From positions 62,001 through 126,000 of the forward strand of contig NZ_JAENBP010000005.1 in assembly GCF_016481285.1 (NCBI RefSeq): 64,000 bases of DNA. Direction: 5' to 3'. Made by a program: the position numbers and the translations under genes. Under the pieces are notes generated by a model that did no database searches, was not told the origin of the DNA, and saw only the letters and a list, made by a program, of their open reading frames with translations. Below are positions 25,326 through 34,503 of this stretch, in pieces. Every line of letters begins with the position of its first letter. Position 1 is the stretch's first letter. This DNA is from Streptococcus zalophi. Its GTDB lineage: Bacteria > Bacillota > Bacilli > Lactobacillales > Streptococcaceae.

Positions 25326-26120
25326 ATGGCTAAATTAGATGCAGTTTTAACGATTGCAGGTACTGACCCTAGTGGTGGGGCAGGCATTATGGCTGATTTG
25401 AAGAGTTTTCAAGCCAGAGAAACCTATGGCATGGCTGTGGTAACTAGTGTTGTTGCCCAAAACACACAAGGGGTTAGAGCAGTGCAACACATTACTCCTG
25501 ATATGGTGGATCAACAACTTTCCTGTGTGTTTGAAGACATTGAACCACAAGCGATTAAAACAGGTATGCTTGCTCAAGTTGAGATAATAAACATTGTCGC
25601 TTCATACTTAAAAGATTATTCCAAACCTTACGTCCTAGATCCAGTTATGGTGGCAACAAGTGGTGATCGCTTGATTGAAGAAGAAGCTATTGAGGCCTTA
25701 AAGAGTAAACTATTACCTTTAGCAACTCTAATAACACCAAATTTACCAGAAGCAGAAGTTTTAGTGGGGCGTTCTTTATCTGATGAGGCTAGTATCATCC
25801 AAGCAGGTTATGAGATTCAAGATAAATATCACGTTAAAAATGTCATTATTAAAGGCGGTCATGCGACTGGTCTTGCTAAAGATTATCTCTTTTTAGAAAA
25901 TGAGGGATTAATGACGCTCAGTAGCGAGCGAATTGATACTGTTCATACACATGGAACGGGTTGTACATTTGCTGCTGTCGCCACAGCTGAACTTGGTAAA
26001 GGCAAAACGATTGTTGAAGCTGTTAAGACAGCTAAAGCATTTATCACTTCAGCCATTAAAAATGCACCGGAATTGGGTAAGGGCCATGGTCCTGTCAATC
26101 ATTTGAGCTATAAAGGATAG
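25326..26120 (+). CDS. thiD: ThiD, HMP/HMP-P kinase
   Basis: The 264-residue ribokinase-fold protein has LTIAGTDPSGGAGIMADLKSF at the N-terminus, KTGMLAQ, DPVMVATSGDRL, and the C-terminal anion hole/catalytic motif HGTGCTFAA. ThiD phosphorylates hydroxymethylpyrimidine twice to HMP diphosphate, one of the two substrates of ThiE. It is tightly packed between tenA and thiM. Confidence 0.95.
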   Translation: MAKLDAVLTIAGTDPSGGAGIMADLKSFQARETYGMAVVTSVVAQNTQGVRAVQHITPDMVDQQLSCVFEDIEPQAIKTGMLAQVEIINIVASYLKDYSKPYVLDPVMVATSGDRLIEEEAIEALKSKLLPLATLITPNLPEAEVLVGRSLSDEASIIQAGYEIQDKYHVKNVIIKGGHATGLAKDYLFLENEGLMTLSSERIDTVHTHGTGCTFAAVATAELGKGKTIVEAVKTAKAFITSAIKNAPELGKGHGPVNHLSYKG

Positions 26121-26123
26121 AAA

Positions 26124-26912
26124 ATGTATTTAGAAAAACTAAAGAAAAGTAATCCTCTCGTTATTTGTATTACAAATAATGTGGTCAAGAATTTTACAGC
26201 CAATGGCTTATTGGCTTTAGGCGCATCTCCTGCCATGAGTGAATATGAGGAGGATTTAGAGGATTTGTTAAAAGTCGCTAGTGCTCTATTGATTAATATT
26301 GGCACCTTGACACCGGCTAAATGGCAACTCTATCAAAATGCGATTACCATTGCCAAAAAAAATCATGTACCAGTCGTTTTAGATCCTGTTGCTGCAGGAG
26401 CTAGTCGTTTTCGATTAAAAGTATCTCTTGATTTGCTACATCATTATCCCATCACTCTCTTACGGGGGAATGCCAGTGAAATCGCGGCTTTAATCGGAGA
26501 AAAACAAACATCAAAAGGAGCTGACAGTGGTTTTGTTGAAGATATTGGTGCTTTGGCCCGAAAAGCTAGCACTATTTTTAGCATACCAGTTATAGTTACT
26601 GGTCCAGTTGATGCCATTGCTGTCAACAATCAGGTGCGACTCATTCAAAATGGTAGTCCTTTAATGCCTCTTGTGACAGGAACAGGTTGTCTACTGGGGG
26701 CTGTATTAGCTGCTTTTATCGGTCTTTCTGAAGAAAAGGATTATCTAGATTGTTTATCTGAGGCCATGTTAGCCTATAATATTGCCGGTGAATTGGCACA
26801 AGAAAAAGCCAGTACAACTGGACCTGGTAGTTTTAAGGTTACATTTTTAGATAGCCTTTATCAGATAAGACCTCATCAAATGAAAGAAAGGCAGAGAATC
26901 ATTAATGATTAA
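26124..26912 (+). CDS. thiM: ThiM, hydroxyethylthiazole kinase
   Basis: The 262-residue protein has the ThiM motifs [62 protein letters not shown] and [15 protein letters not shown] (conserved active-site Cys). It makes hydroxyethylthiazole phosphate, the second substrate of ThiE. The stop overlaps the thiE start by 8 bp. The thiazole would come from outside, plausibly through ThiW. Confidence 0.95.
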   Translation: MYLEKLKKSNPLVICITNNVVKNFTANGLLALGASPAMSEYEEDLEDLLKVASALLINIGTLTPAKWQLYQNAITIAKKNHVPVVLDPVAAGASRFRLKVSLDLLHHYPITLLRGNASEIAALIGEKQTSKGADSGFVEDIGALARKASTIFSIPVIVTGPVDAIAVNNQVRLIQNGSPLMPLVTGTGCLLGAVLAAFIGLSEEKDYLDCLSEAMLAYNIAGELAQEKASTTGPGSFKVTFLDSLYQIRPHQMKERQRIIND

Positions 26913-27552
26913 AGAGAATTTAAAACTTTACTTTGTCTGTGGCACGGCTGATTGCCCACAAAATAATCTTCTGTCAGTTGTTGAAGAAGCCTTAAAAGGA
27001 GGCATTACTCTTTTTCAATTTCGCGAAAAAGGATCAAATGCTTTAATAAAAGAGGATAAGAAAAAAATGGCGCAGCAATTACAAACCTTGTGTCATCGTT
27101 ATCATGTTCCTTTTATCATTGATGATGATATTGATTTGGTGGAAGCAATTGATGCTGACGGCCTTCATATCGGTCAAGGGGATATTGCGGTTAAAGAAGC
27201 AAGAAAACGACTTCCCCATAAAATCATTGGTTTATCAGTCAGTACCATGGCAGAATATCAACAATCAGCGATTGAACTTGTCGATTATATTGGTGTAGGA
27301 CCTTTTCAAGCAACACAATCTAAGGCAGATGCCAAACCAGCAATTGGCAATCGCATAACGAAAGCCATCAGAGAAATCAATCCAGATCTTCCCATTGTTG
27401 CTATTGGTGGTATCAATCAATCTGTCATTTCTTCTATCATAGAAGCAAAAGCAGATGGTGTTGCGATTATTTCAGCCATTTCCAAAAGTCCAGATGTCTA
27501 TCAAACCACAAAAAGGTTAAGACAAACACTTGATTTGGCACTTACTAACTAG
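26905..27552 (+). CDS. thiE: ThiE, thiamine phosphate synthase
   Basis: The 215-residue TIM-barrel protein has [65 protein letters not shown] and VAIGGI. It joins HMP diphosphate and thiazole phosphate to thiamine phosphate. It ends the riboswitch operon, which encodes salvage only; no thiC, thiG, thiS or thiF is seen, so de novo synthesis is not supported here. Confidence 0.94.
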   Translation: MIKENLKLYFVCGTADCPQNNLLSVVEEALKGGITLFQFREKGSNALIKEDKKKMAQQLQTLCHRYHVPFIIDDDIDLVEAIDADGLHIGQGDIAVKEARKRLPHKIIGLSVSTMAEYQQSAIELVDYIGVGPFQATQSKADAKPAIGNRITKAIREINPDLPIVAIGGINQSVISSIIEAKADGVAIISAISKSPDVYQTTKRLRQTLDLALTN

Positions 27553-27610
27553 CAGTTCCTTTCTTTATGTCTATTGTCTGTCGTGTTTAAAAGGATTTTT
27601 AGGAAAAATA

Positions 27611-27650
27611 GTAAAGATACTCATCTTTTTTAAGAGATGAGTATCTTTAC
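27611..27650. terminator. Long perfect hairpin after thiE
   Basis: GTAAAGATACTCATCT and AGATGAGTATCTTTAC form a perfect 16-bp stem with an 8-base loop. There is no long T run after it; it may act as a terminator or RNA-stability element between the thi and ula operons. The rest of 27553-27858 holds only the ula promoter region. Confidence 0.7.
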
Positions 27651-27790
27651 TAGCTCACGAATAGTAAAAAAGAAACTAGTTCATTTTTATAGTTTTTGAC
27701 TATCTTCAGTCTTTAGGTTAACTCGTTTGTCACTTAGATTTTTCATTAGGTCTAATTTTGAACATATAAGTGTACAATACTTGGTCTTTA

Positions 27791-27804
27791 TAAAAGCGCT
27801 TACA
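27791..27804 (+). promoter_or_regulatory. CcpA cre box of the ula operon
   Basis: TAAAAGCGCTTACA agrees with the cre consensus at 13 of 14 positions and sits about 15 bp after a TACAAT -10-like box (27771-27776). This predicts catabolite repression of ascorbate use. Confidence 0.7.
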
Positions 27805-27858
27805 AAAATTATAATAAAGTTAGAAAGAAAATAAAAACTTTGAAAAGAGGTAGTTCCT

Positions 27859-29295
27859 ATGGATATATTTCTAGCGCCCCTAAACTGGTTCTCTCAAAAT
27901 ATTTTGCAGAACCCGGCATTTTTTGTAGGTCTCTTGGTTTTAATTGGGTATTTACTACTCAAAAAACCTTTGCATGAGGTATTTGCAGGTTTTGTGAAAG
28001 CAACCGTTGGCTATCTCATTTTAAATGTAGGTGCAGGAGGACTGGTTGTCACTTTCCGTCCGATTCTAGTGGCCTTGGCTCAAAAATTTAATTTAAATGC
28101 AGCGGTCATTGACCCTTACTTTGGTTTAGCTGCTGCCAACGCAAAGCTTGATACAATGGGTTTCATTAGTGTAGCGACAACAGCTCTATTAATCGGATTT
28201 GGTGTTAATATTTTATTAGTTGCCCTTCGTAAAATCACAAAAATTAGAACTTTGTTTATTACAGGTCACATCATGGTACAACAGGCAGCAACGATTTCAG
28301 TTTTTGTCCTTTTGTTAATCCCTCAACTTCAAAACACTTGGGGTACGTGGGCAGTAGGTATTATATGTGGTCTTTATTGGGCAGTTAGCTCAAATATGAC
28401 TGTGGAAGCTACACAACGTTTAACTGGTGGTGCAGGTTTTGCCATTGGTCACCAACAACAATTTGCGATTTGGTTTGTTGATAAGGTTGCACCTTACTTT
28501 GGTAAAAAAGAAGAAAATCTTGACAACTTAAAATTACCATCATTCTTGAGTATTTTCCACGATACTGTGGTTGCCTCAGCAACACTAATGCTGGTCTTCT
28601 TTGGTGTTATCTTAAGTGTTCTTGGTCCAGAAATCATGTCTAACACTGAACTCATCACAAATGGAGCTTACAATCCAGACAAACAAGCCTTCTTCATGTA
28701 CGTTCTTCAAACATCTCTCACCTTCTCTGTTTATCTCTTTATCTTGATGCAAGGTGTTCGGATGTTCGTTTCTGAGTTGACCAATGCCTTTCAAGGTATT
28801 TCAAATAAACTTCTCCCAGGATCATTTCCAGCGGTTGACGTTGCAGCATCTTATGGTTTTGGTTCAGCCAATGCCGTTCTTTCAGGATTTACCTTTGGTT
28901 TAATCGGACAATTAGTCACTATCGCACTTTTAGTTATCTTTAAGAGTCCAATTCTTATCATCACTGGTTTTGTTCCAGTATTCTTTGATAATGCCGCATT
29001 AGCAGTGTATGCTGATAAACGTGGTGGTTGGAAAGCTGCAGCCATCTTATCATTTTGCTCAGGTATTCTTCAAGTGGCACTTGGTGCAATAGCTGTTGGT
29101 TTATTACAACTATCAGGTGGCTACCATGGTAATATTGACCTTGTTATCCCTTGGTTACCATTTGGTTATCTCTTCAAATACCTTGGTATTGCTGGTTTCG
29201 TTCTTGTTTGTCTCTTCTTATTAGTCATTCCACAATTACAATATAGAAAAGCAAAAGATAAAGAAGCTTATTACAAAGGTGAAGTTCAAGAATAA
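27859..29295 (+). CDS. ulaA: UlaA, ascorbate PTS transporter IIC
   Basis: The 478-residue protein is a polytopic membrane subunit with about ten or eleven helices. It has the UlaA/SgaT signatures GGLVVTFRPILVALAQKFNLNA, GHIMVQQAATISVFVL and GGAGFAIGHQQQF, and a late PAVDVAASYGFGSANAVLSG segment. It translocates L-ascorbate, which is phosphorylated to ascorbate 6-phosphate by UlaB. It opens the ulaABCDEF operon behind a cre box. Confidence 0.94.
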   Translation: MDIFLAPLNWFSQNILQNPAFFVGLLVLIGYLLLKKPLHEVFAGFVKATVGYLILNVGAGGLVVTFRPILVALAQKFNLNAAVIDPYFGLAAANAKLDTMGFISVATTALLIGFGVNILLVALRKITKIRTLFITGHIMVQQAATISVFVLLLIPQLQNTWGTWAVGIICGLYWAVSSNMTVEATQRLTGGAGFAIGHQQQFAIWFVDKVAPYFGKKEENLDNLKLPSFLSIFHDTVVASATLMLVFFGVILSVLGPEIMSNTELITNGAYNPDKQAFFMYVLQTSLTFSVYLFILMQGVRMFVSELTNAFQGISNKLLPGSFPAVDVAASYGFGSANAVLSGFTFGLIGQLVTIALLVIFKSPILIITGFVPVFFDNAALAVYADKRGGWKAAAILSFCSGILQVALGAIAVGLLQLSGGYHGNIDLVIPWLPFGYLFKYLGIAGFVLVCLFLLVIPQLQYRKAKDKEAYYKGEVQE

Positions 29296-29373
29296 CAATA
29301 TTATTTCATCATTCATTTTGCCCTATTGCCCTTAGCAATCAAGTGGCTAGACATATCATTAGGAGGAAAGATA

Positions 29374-29652
29374 ATGCTTAAAATATTGACAGCATGCGGA
29401 AACGGCATGGGATCATCAATGGTTATTAAAATGAAAGTAGAAAATGCCCTTCGCCAACTAGGGATTACAGATTTCCAATCGGCGTCTTGTTCAGTAGGTG
29501 AAGCAAAAAGTTTGGCAGCTAATTATGATATTGTCATTGCCTCAAATCATTTAATCCATGAATTAGATGGTCGTACAAAAGGACATCTCGTTGGTTTAGA
29601 TAATCTAATGGATGATAATGAAATCAAAGAAAAATTACAAGCAGTTTTGTAA
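29374..29652 (+). CDS. ulaB: UlaB, ascorbate PTS IIB component
   Basis: The ATG at 29374 follows AGGAGG and is preferred over the longer open frame from 29326. The 92-residue IIB protein has the phosphocysteine loop LTACGNGMGSSM (Cys8). It takes phosphate from UlaC and gives it to ascorbate during transport. Its length is normal for the family. Confidence 0.94.
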   Translation: MLKILTACGNGMGSSMVIKMKVENALRQLGITDFQSASCSVGEAKSLAANYDIVIASNHLIHELDGRTKGHLVGLDNLMDDNEIKEKLQAVL

Positions 29653-29778
29653 TCAAGTGATTATTTTTGGATAGTAGAGAAAGGTATTGTTAATCCATTT
29701 ACAATACTTTCTCTTTATGCCAAGAAATAATTTGATAATGCTCATTGTTAATCAATGAGATAGGCAAAAGGAGAGGTT
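29653..29778. other. ulaB-ulaC gap with two small hairpins
   Basis: GTATTGT/ACAATAC (about 29685-29708) and CATTG/CAATG (29743-29757) form short hairpins without long T runs. They may adjust mRNA processing or expression ratio within the operon rather than end it. Confidence 0.4.
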
Positions 29779-30264
29779 ATGAATTTAAAACAAGCATTTA
29801 TTGACAATCAATCGATTCGGTTGGGACTTAGTGCTAAGACGTGGCAAGAAGCTGTACAATTATCTGTTCAACCTTTAATTGAAAGTGGTGCTGTAAAAGA
29901 AGAATACTATCAAGCGATTATTGACTCTACTGAAGAATATGGTCCTTATTACGTCTTGATGCCTGGAATGGCCATGCCTCATGCTCGTCCAGAAGCAGGT
30001 GTTTTGCGAGATGCCTTTTCATTAGTCACGCTAAAAGAACCAGTTGTCTTCTCAGATGGCAAGTCTGTTCAAGTTCTTATTGCTTTAGCAGCAACCAGCT
30101 CAGATATTCATACCTCAGTTGCTATCCCTCAAATTATTGCTTTGATGGAGTTAGACAATGCAATTGAGCGTTTAGTGGGTTGCCAAAGTGCTGAGGAAGT
30201 TCTTGCTATGGTAGAAGAATCTAAGAATAGTCCATACCTTGAAGGATTGGATTTAAACAGTTAA
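29779..30264 (+). CDS. ulaC: UlaC, ascorbate PTS IIA component
   Basis: The 161-residue mannitol/fructose-type IIA protein has the phospho-histidine motif MPGMAMPHARPEAGV (His68). It receives phosphate from HPr and passes it to UlaB. It follows ulaB after a 126-bp gap and has an AGGAGAGG ribosome-binding site. Confidence 0.94.
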   Translation: MNLKQAFIDNQSIRLGLSAKTWQEAVQLSVQPLIESGAVKEEYYQAIIDSTEEYGPYYVLMPGMAMPHARPEAGVLRDAFSLVTLKEPVVFSDGKSVQVLIALAATSSDIHTSVAIPQIIALMELDNAIERLVGCQSAEEVLAMVEESKNSPYLEGLDLNS

Positions 30265-30330
30265 TTATATTATCAGAATCAGGCAATATTTTCTAAAGAT
30301 AAGAAAGACTGTCTATATGAAAGGAACCCT

Positions 30331-30999
30331 ATGAAAAATCGAATTCCAAATTTACAAGTAGCTCTAGACCACTCAGATTTACAAGGAGCCGTTAAAGCAG
30401 CTGTTTCAGTTGGTCAAGAAGTTGATATTATTGAAGCAGGAACTGTTTGTCTCCTACAAGTTGGTAGTGAATTAGTGGAGGTGCTACATAATCTCTTCCC
30501 AGACAAAATTATTGTGGCTGACACTAAATGTGCTGATGCTGGAGGGACTGTTGCAAAAAATAATGCTCTAAGAGGAGCAGATTGGATGACTTGTATTTGT
30601 TGTGCCACTGTTCCAACAATGAAAGCAGCGCTTAAAGCCATTAAGGAAGTTAAAGGAGATCGTGGGGAAATTCAAATTGAACTCTATGGGAACTGGACCT
30701 TTGAAGAAGCTCAAACTTGGCTGGATGCAGGTATTTCACAAGCCATTTACCATCAATCAAGAGATGCTCTTTTAGCCGGTCAAACATGGGGTGAAAAAGA
30801 TTTAAGTAAAATTAAAAAATTAGTTGACATGGGCTTTCGCGTTTCTGTCACGGGTGGCCTTAATGTGGACACATTAAAGCTATTTGAAGGCATTGATGTT
30901 TATACTTTTATAGCTGGTCGTGGTATCACTGAAGCCAAAAACCCAGCAGAAGCAGCGCGTGCTTTTAAAGATGAAATCAAACGAATTTGGGGGTCATGA
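30331..30999 (+). CDS. ulaD: UlaD, 3-keto-L-gulonate-6-phosphate decarboxylase
   Basis: The 222-residue protein is an OMP-decarboxylase-superfamily TIM barrel: LQVALDHSDLQGAV, DIIEAGTVC, IIVADTKCADAGG (catalytic DxKxxD), HQSRDA, and VTGGLN ... FIAGRGIT for phosphate binding. It converts 3-keto-L-gulonate 6-phosphate to L-xylulose 5-phosphate. ulaE begins one base after its stop. Confidence 0.95.
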   Translation: MKNRIPNLQVALDHSDLQGAVKAAVSVGQEVDIIEAGTVCLLQVGSELVEVLHNLFPDKIIVADTKCADAGGTVAKNNALRGADWMTCICCATVPTMKAALKAIKEVKGDRGEIQIELYGNWTFEEAQTWLDAGISQAIYHQSRDALLAGQTWGEKDLSKIKKLVDMGFRVSVTGGLNVDTLKLFEGIDVYTFIAGRGITEAKNPAEAARAFKDEIKRIWGS

Positions 31000-31000
31000 T

Positions 31001-31870
31001 ATGGTTCGTCCCATTGGTATTTATGAAAAAGCCACACCAAAGCAGTTGACTTGGCTAGAGCGTTTGTATTTTGCCAAAGAACTCGGTTTTGATTTTGTTG
31101 AGATGTCTATTGATGAGTCAGATGCGAGATTAGAACGTCTTGATTGGACAAAAGAAGAGCGTTTAACCATCGTTAAGAACATTTTTGAAACGGGTGTTCG
31201 TATACCAACTATTTGTTTTTCTGGGCATCGTCGTTACCCACTTGGGTCAGACAATCCCGAGATAGAAGCAAAATCATTAGAATTGATGAAAAAATGTATT
31301 GAGTTGGCACAAGATTTAGGTGTCAGAACGATTCAATTAGCCGGTTATGATGTCTATTATGAAGAAAAATCACCAGAAACACGTGTTCGCTTCATGAAAA
31401 ATCTTCGTCAAGCTTGTGATTGGGCAGAAGAAGCACAAGTTATTTTGGCCATTGAAATCATGGATGATCCTTTTATCAATTCCATTGAAAAGTATTTGGC
31501 AGTGGCAAAAGAAATTAATTCGCCTTATCTATTTGTCTATCCTGATACAGGCAATGTCTCGGCTTGGCATAATGATTTATGGAGTGAATTTTACTTAGGA
31601 CATCATGCCATAGCTGCCATTCATTTAAAAGATACTTACCCAGTCACAGAAAACTCAAAAGGACAATTTAGAGATGTGCCTTTTGGTCAAGGTTGTGTGG
31701 ACTGGGAAGCACTATTTGATGTGTTAAAAAGAACCAACTATAATGGACCATTTCTCATTGAAATGTGGTCTGAAAACTGTGAAACAGTGGAAGAGACAAA
31801 AGCTGCGATAAAAGAAGCGCAAGATTTTCTTTATCCATTGATTGAGAAAGCAGGGTTGAAAACATGGTAA
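31001..31870 (+). CDS. ulaE: UlaE, L-xylulose-5-phosphate 3-epimerase
   Basis: The ATG at 31001 has GGGGG about seven bases upstream; the longer open frame into ulaD is a shadow. The 289-residue xylose-isomerase-like barrel has FDFVEMSIDESDARLERLDW, TICFSGHRRYPLGS, AIEIMDDPFINSI (metal-binding Glu), YPDTGNVSAW, HLKDTYP and FLIEMWSE. It makes L-ribulose 5-phosphate for UlaF. Its stop overlaps the ulaF start by 7 bp. Confidence 0.95.
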   Translation: MVRPIGIYEKATPKQLTWLERLYFAKELGFDFVEMSIDESDARLERLDWTKEERLTIVKNIFETGVRIPTICFSGHRRYPLGSDNPEIEAKSLELMKKCIELAQDLGVRTIQLAGYDVYYEEKSPETRVRFMKNLRQACDWAEEAQVILAIEIMDDPFINSIEKYLAVAKEINSPYLFVYPDTGNVSAWHNDLWSEFYLGHHAIAAIHLKDTYPVTENSKGQFRDVPFGQGCVDWEALFDVLKRTNYNGPFLIEMWSENCETVEETKAAIKEAQDFLYPLIEKAGLKTW

Positions 31871-32571
31871 AAGATTTAAACGAGATTAAAAAAAGAGTTT
31901 GTGAAGCCAATAAAACACTTCCTAGTCATGGCTTAGTCAAATTCACTTGGGGCAATGTTTCTGAAGTTTGTTATGAATTGGGTTGTATTGTCATTAAACC
32001 ATCAGGTGTAGATTACGATAAATTAAGACCTGAGGATATGGTTGTGACAGACCTTGATGGTAATATTATTGAAGGAGATTTGAATCCTTCTTCAGATTTG
32101 CCGACCCATGTCGCCTTGTACAAAGCTTGGCCAGAAATTGGAGGCATTGTTCATACCCACTCGACCGAGGCTGTTGGTTGGGCGCAAGCAGGAAGAGATA
32201 TCCCGATTTATGGAACAACTCATGCAGACTGTTTTTTTGGACCAATTCCTTGTGCGCGTTCTTTGACGGAAGAAGAAGTTAATACAGCTTATGAAAAAGA
32301 AACGGGTACTGTCATTTTAGAAGAATTTACCAATCGTAAGCTTGATCCTTTAGCTGTTCCAGGAATTGTTGTCCGTAATCATGGACCATTTACTTGGGGG
32401 AAAACGCCTGAACAGGCTGTCTATAACTCAGCTGTCTTAGAAGAAGTGGCTAAAATGAGCCGTCTCACAGAACAAATCAATCCAAGAGTTCAACCGGTTC
32501 CAAAACATGTTATGGATAAACATTATTACAGAAAACATGGTGCTAATGCTTACTACGGGCAAAAATCATAA
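31864..32571 (+). CDS. ulaF: UlaF, L-ribulose-5-phosphate 4-epimerase
   Basis: The 235-residue class II aldolase-fold enzyme has FTWGNVSEV, IKPSGVDYDKL, the zinc ligands HTHSTEAVGWAQ, YGTTHADCFFG and VVRNHGPFTWG. It feeds D-xylulose 5-phosphate into the pentose phosphate or phosphoketolase route and completes the pathway. The last 16 codons and the DNA behind them are duplicated at 37367-37443, downstream of the inserted aldehyde/kinase module. Confidence 0.95.
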   Translation: MVKDLNEIKKRVCEANKTLPSHGLVKFTWGNVSEVCYELGCIVIKPSGVDYDKLRPEDMVVTDLDGNIIEGDLNPSSDLPTHVALYKAWPEIGGIVHTHSTEAVGWAQAGRDIPIYGTTHADCFFGPIPCARSLTEEEVNTAYEKETGTVILEEFTNRKLDPLAVPGIVVRNHGPFTWGKTPEQAVYNSAVLEEVAKMSRLTEQINPRVQPVPKHVMDKHYYRKHGANAYYGQKS

Positions 32572-32599
32572 AGACTTTGCCAAAATAAGTTATCATCAT
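32523..32599 (+). repeat. Direct repeat, copy A (original ulaF 3' end)
   Basis: This 77-bp stretch (end of ulaF plus the bases after its stop) recurs at 37367-37443 with only three mismatches. The two copies bracket the 33048-37343 module and are 4,844 bp apart. Confidence 0.95.
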
Positions 32600-32677
32600 T
32601 AAATAAAAATAGTTTTGATAAAAGAAATCTGTTGATAGAAATTCAATTTTGTCAAACATAGCAACTTTCAAATAGTT

Positions 32678-32708
32678 AAAAAGCTGAGACTCGTGTCTTA
32701 GCTTTTTT
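32678..32708 (+). terminator. Terminator after ulaF
   Basis: AAAAAGCTGAGAC-TCGT-GTCTTAGCTTTTTT, a good stem with T run. Confidence 0.85.
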
Positions 32709-32815
32709 AGCGACTAAATATAATTCTTCATATCAATAACGGCAGTAAAATGATATTATGAAAAATCTCTCATTTTGTTGATGATTTGGAGACTCTACTC
32801 ATTAAGAAAACTAAG

Positions 32816-32839
32816 ATTGTGATAAAATATAAGTAGGAT
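32816..32839 (+). repeat. Fossil copy of the ulaR promoter region
   Basis: Bases 32816-32839 (ATTGTGATAAAATATAAGTA then GGAT) equal 37588-37611 just before ulaR with one mismatch, and weaker matches (TGATATTAT, ATTAAGAA) extend upstream in both. Here no gene follows, so it is a left-over ulaR promoter displaced by the inserted module. The rest of 32572-33047 is AT-rich and without a gene. Confidence 0.75.
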
Positions 32840-33047
32840 AAGAGATAAAACTTTTAAAATGATGTAATAAGTAAGTATACTATTTAGTAATATTGGTTGC
32901 CTAATGATGAAAGGTTATTAGATTTTCTTAGTGATAGCACCAATGAGATAGTCATTTTAAAAAGTAATTTAAATAAAGATAAATAAATCTACTATGAGTA
33001 GTCAAAATGGCTTTAAAACATCACAAAGTGCGCAATTTTACAATTTT

Positions 33048-33061
33048 TGAAAACGCTTTCC
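33048..33061 (+). promoter_or_regulatory. cre box of the aldehyde/kinase module
   Basis: TGAAAACGCTTTCC matches 13 of 14 consensus positions and lies just before a TATACT box (33065-33070), about 43 bp from the start codon. Confidence 0.75.
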
Positions 33062-33103
33062 CTGTATACTGTAAGTATCAAGCAGAAAAAAGGAGTGTGC
33101 ATT

Positions 33104-34468
33104 ATGGAAAATGAAGTAAAAGACTTAATTGAAAAGTCTAAAGTCGCATTGCAAGAATACATTCACTGTTCTCAAGAGGAGGTTGATAAGTTTTGTTATG
33201 CCATTTCAAAAGCTGTTTATGATAACGCGGAACTTCTAGCACAAGAAGCTGTTGATGAAACTCAAATGGGGGTTTTTGAACATAAAATCATTAAAAATAA
33301 AGGAGCCAGTTCTAGTATTTGGCACCAAATGAAAGACAAGCCTTCTGTTGGCATCATTGAAAGAAACGAAAAGGAAAATTATTTTAAAGTAGCTAGTCCA
33401 AAAGGAGTTATTGGATGTGTAACACCAACAACTAATCCAAGTTTATCATGTATTGGTAATTCATTAGCAGCTTTAAAAGGACGTAATACAGTTGTTATCT
33501 CCCCACATCCACGTGCTACAAAAGTATCAAAACACACTGTTGATATTATGAATGAAGCTCTTGAAAAAGTCGGAGCACCAAAAAATCTGATTCAAATTAT
33601 TTCTGAACCATCTGCTGATAAAACAGTGGAATTGATGGCTAATGTCGATGTTGTTGTAGCAACTGGTGGAGCTGGTATTGTACGTGCCGCCTACTCAAGT
33701 GGTACGCCTGCTTATGGAGTTGGTCAAGGGAATGTCCAAATCCTTGTTGCCGAAGATTACACTGATTTCAATAAGGTTGCTGAAAATGTTGTGGTTAGTC
33801 GTTACTGGGATGCTGGTGTTCAGTGCGTTGGTGATCAGGCTGTTATTGCACCAAAACAAAAAATCCCAGAATTAGTCAAGGCCTTTGAAAAAGCTGATGC
33901 CTTTTATATCAATGATAAAGCAACAGTGAATCAATTTAGAGACTTATTATTTGAAAATGGTACTTTTTCTCGACACATTGTTGGGAAAACAGCCTTACAA
34001 ATTGCTGAGATACTACATATTGATGTGCCAACAACAACTAAAATCTTCTTGCTAGATTTACAAGATATGCCTCATGGTGATAAGGAATTATTGTGTGGTG
34101 AAAAAATGTGTCCTGTGACTGTCTTGTTATCATATGACAATTTTGAAGAAGGTCTGCAATTGGCTGTTGATAATCTTAAATATCAAGGCGCTGGACATTC
34201 AAGCGTTATCTATACTAACAATAAAGAAACCATTGAAAAAGTGGGACTAACAATTCCTGCTGGACGCATCCTCATTAATCAACCTGGAACATCTGCTACT
34301 GGAGCAACATTAACAAATGCTATTCGTTCGACATCAAGTATTGGTTGTGGCTCATGGGGTAATAATAGTATTTCTCATAACTTAGTTTTTGAAGATTTAT
34401 TGGATATTGCCATTGTGGCAGGTACATTTGATACCCCAGCACCAACCGATGAAGAAATTTATCAATAA
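33104..34468 (+). CDS. CoA-acylating aldehyde dehydrogenase (EutE/PduP-like)
   Basis: The ATG at 33104 has AGGAG seven bases upstream. The 454-residue protein has the aldehyde dehydrogenase fold without the Glu general base of hydrolytic enzymes: VIGCVTPTTNPSLSCIGNS, VVISPHPRATK, ATGGAGIVRAAYSSGTPAYG and catalytic Cys241 in DAGVQCVGDQ. These features mark enzymes that turn an aldehyde plus CoA and NAD into acyl-CoA. There is no microcompartment-targeting tail and no shell gene nearby. It is the first step of a module completed by the acyltransferase and kinase. Confidence 0.85.
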   Translation: MENEVKDLIEKSKVALQEYIHCSQEEVDKFCYAISKAVYDNAELLAQEAVDETQMGVFEHKIIKNKGASSSIWHQMKDKPSVGIIERNEKENYFKVASPKGVIGCVTPTTNPSLSCIGNSLAALKGRNTVVISPHPRATKVSKHTVDIMNEALEKVGAPKNLIQIISEPSADKTVELMANVDVVVATGGAGIVRAAYSSGTPAYGVGQGNVQILVAEDYTDFNKVAENVVVSRYWDAGVQCVGDQAVIAPKQKIPELVKAFEKADAFYINDKATVNQFRDLLFENGTFSRHIVGKTALQIAEILHIDVPTTTKIFLLDLQDMPHGDKELLCGEKMCPVTVLLSYDNFEEGLQLAVDNLKYQGAGHSSVIYTNNKETIEKVGLTIPAGRILINQPGTSATGATLTNAIRSTSSIGCGSWGNNSISHNLVFEDLLDIAIVAGTFDTPAPTDEEIYQ

Positions 34469-34503
34469 CTCTGATTTGTATTAAAAAGAACGGAGGGTCG
34501 GCG

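Noticed and set aside
33104..34468. Ethanolamine or propanediol microcompartment operon
   Set aside because: No shell protein, lyase or dehydratase genes accompany the aldehyde dehydrogenase, and it lacks a targeting peptide.
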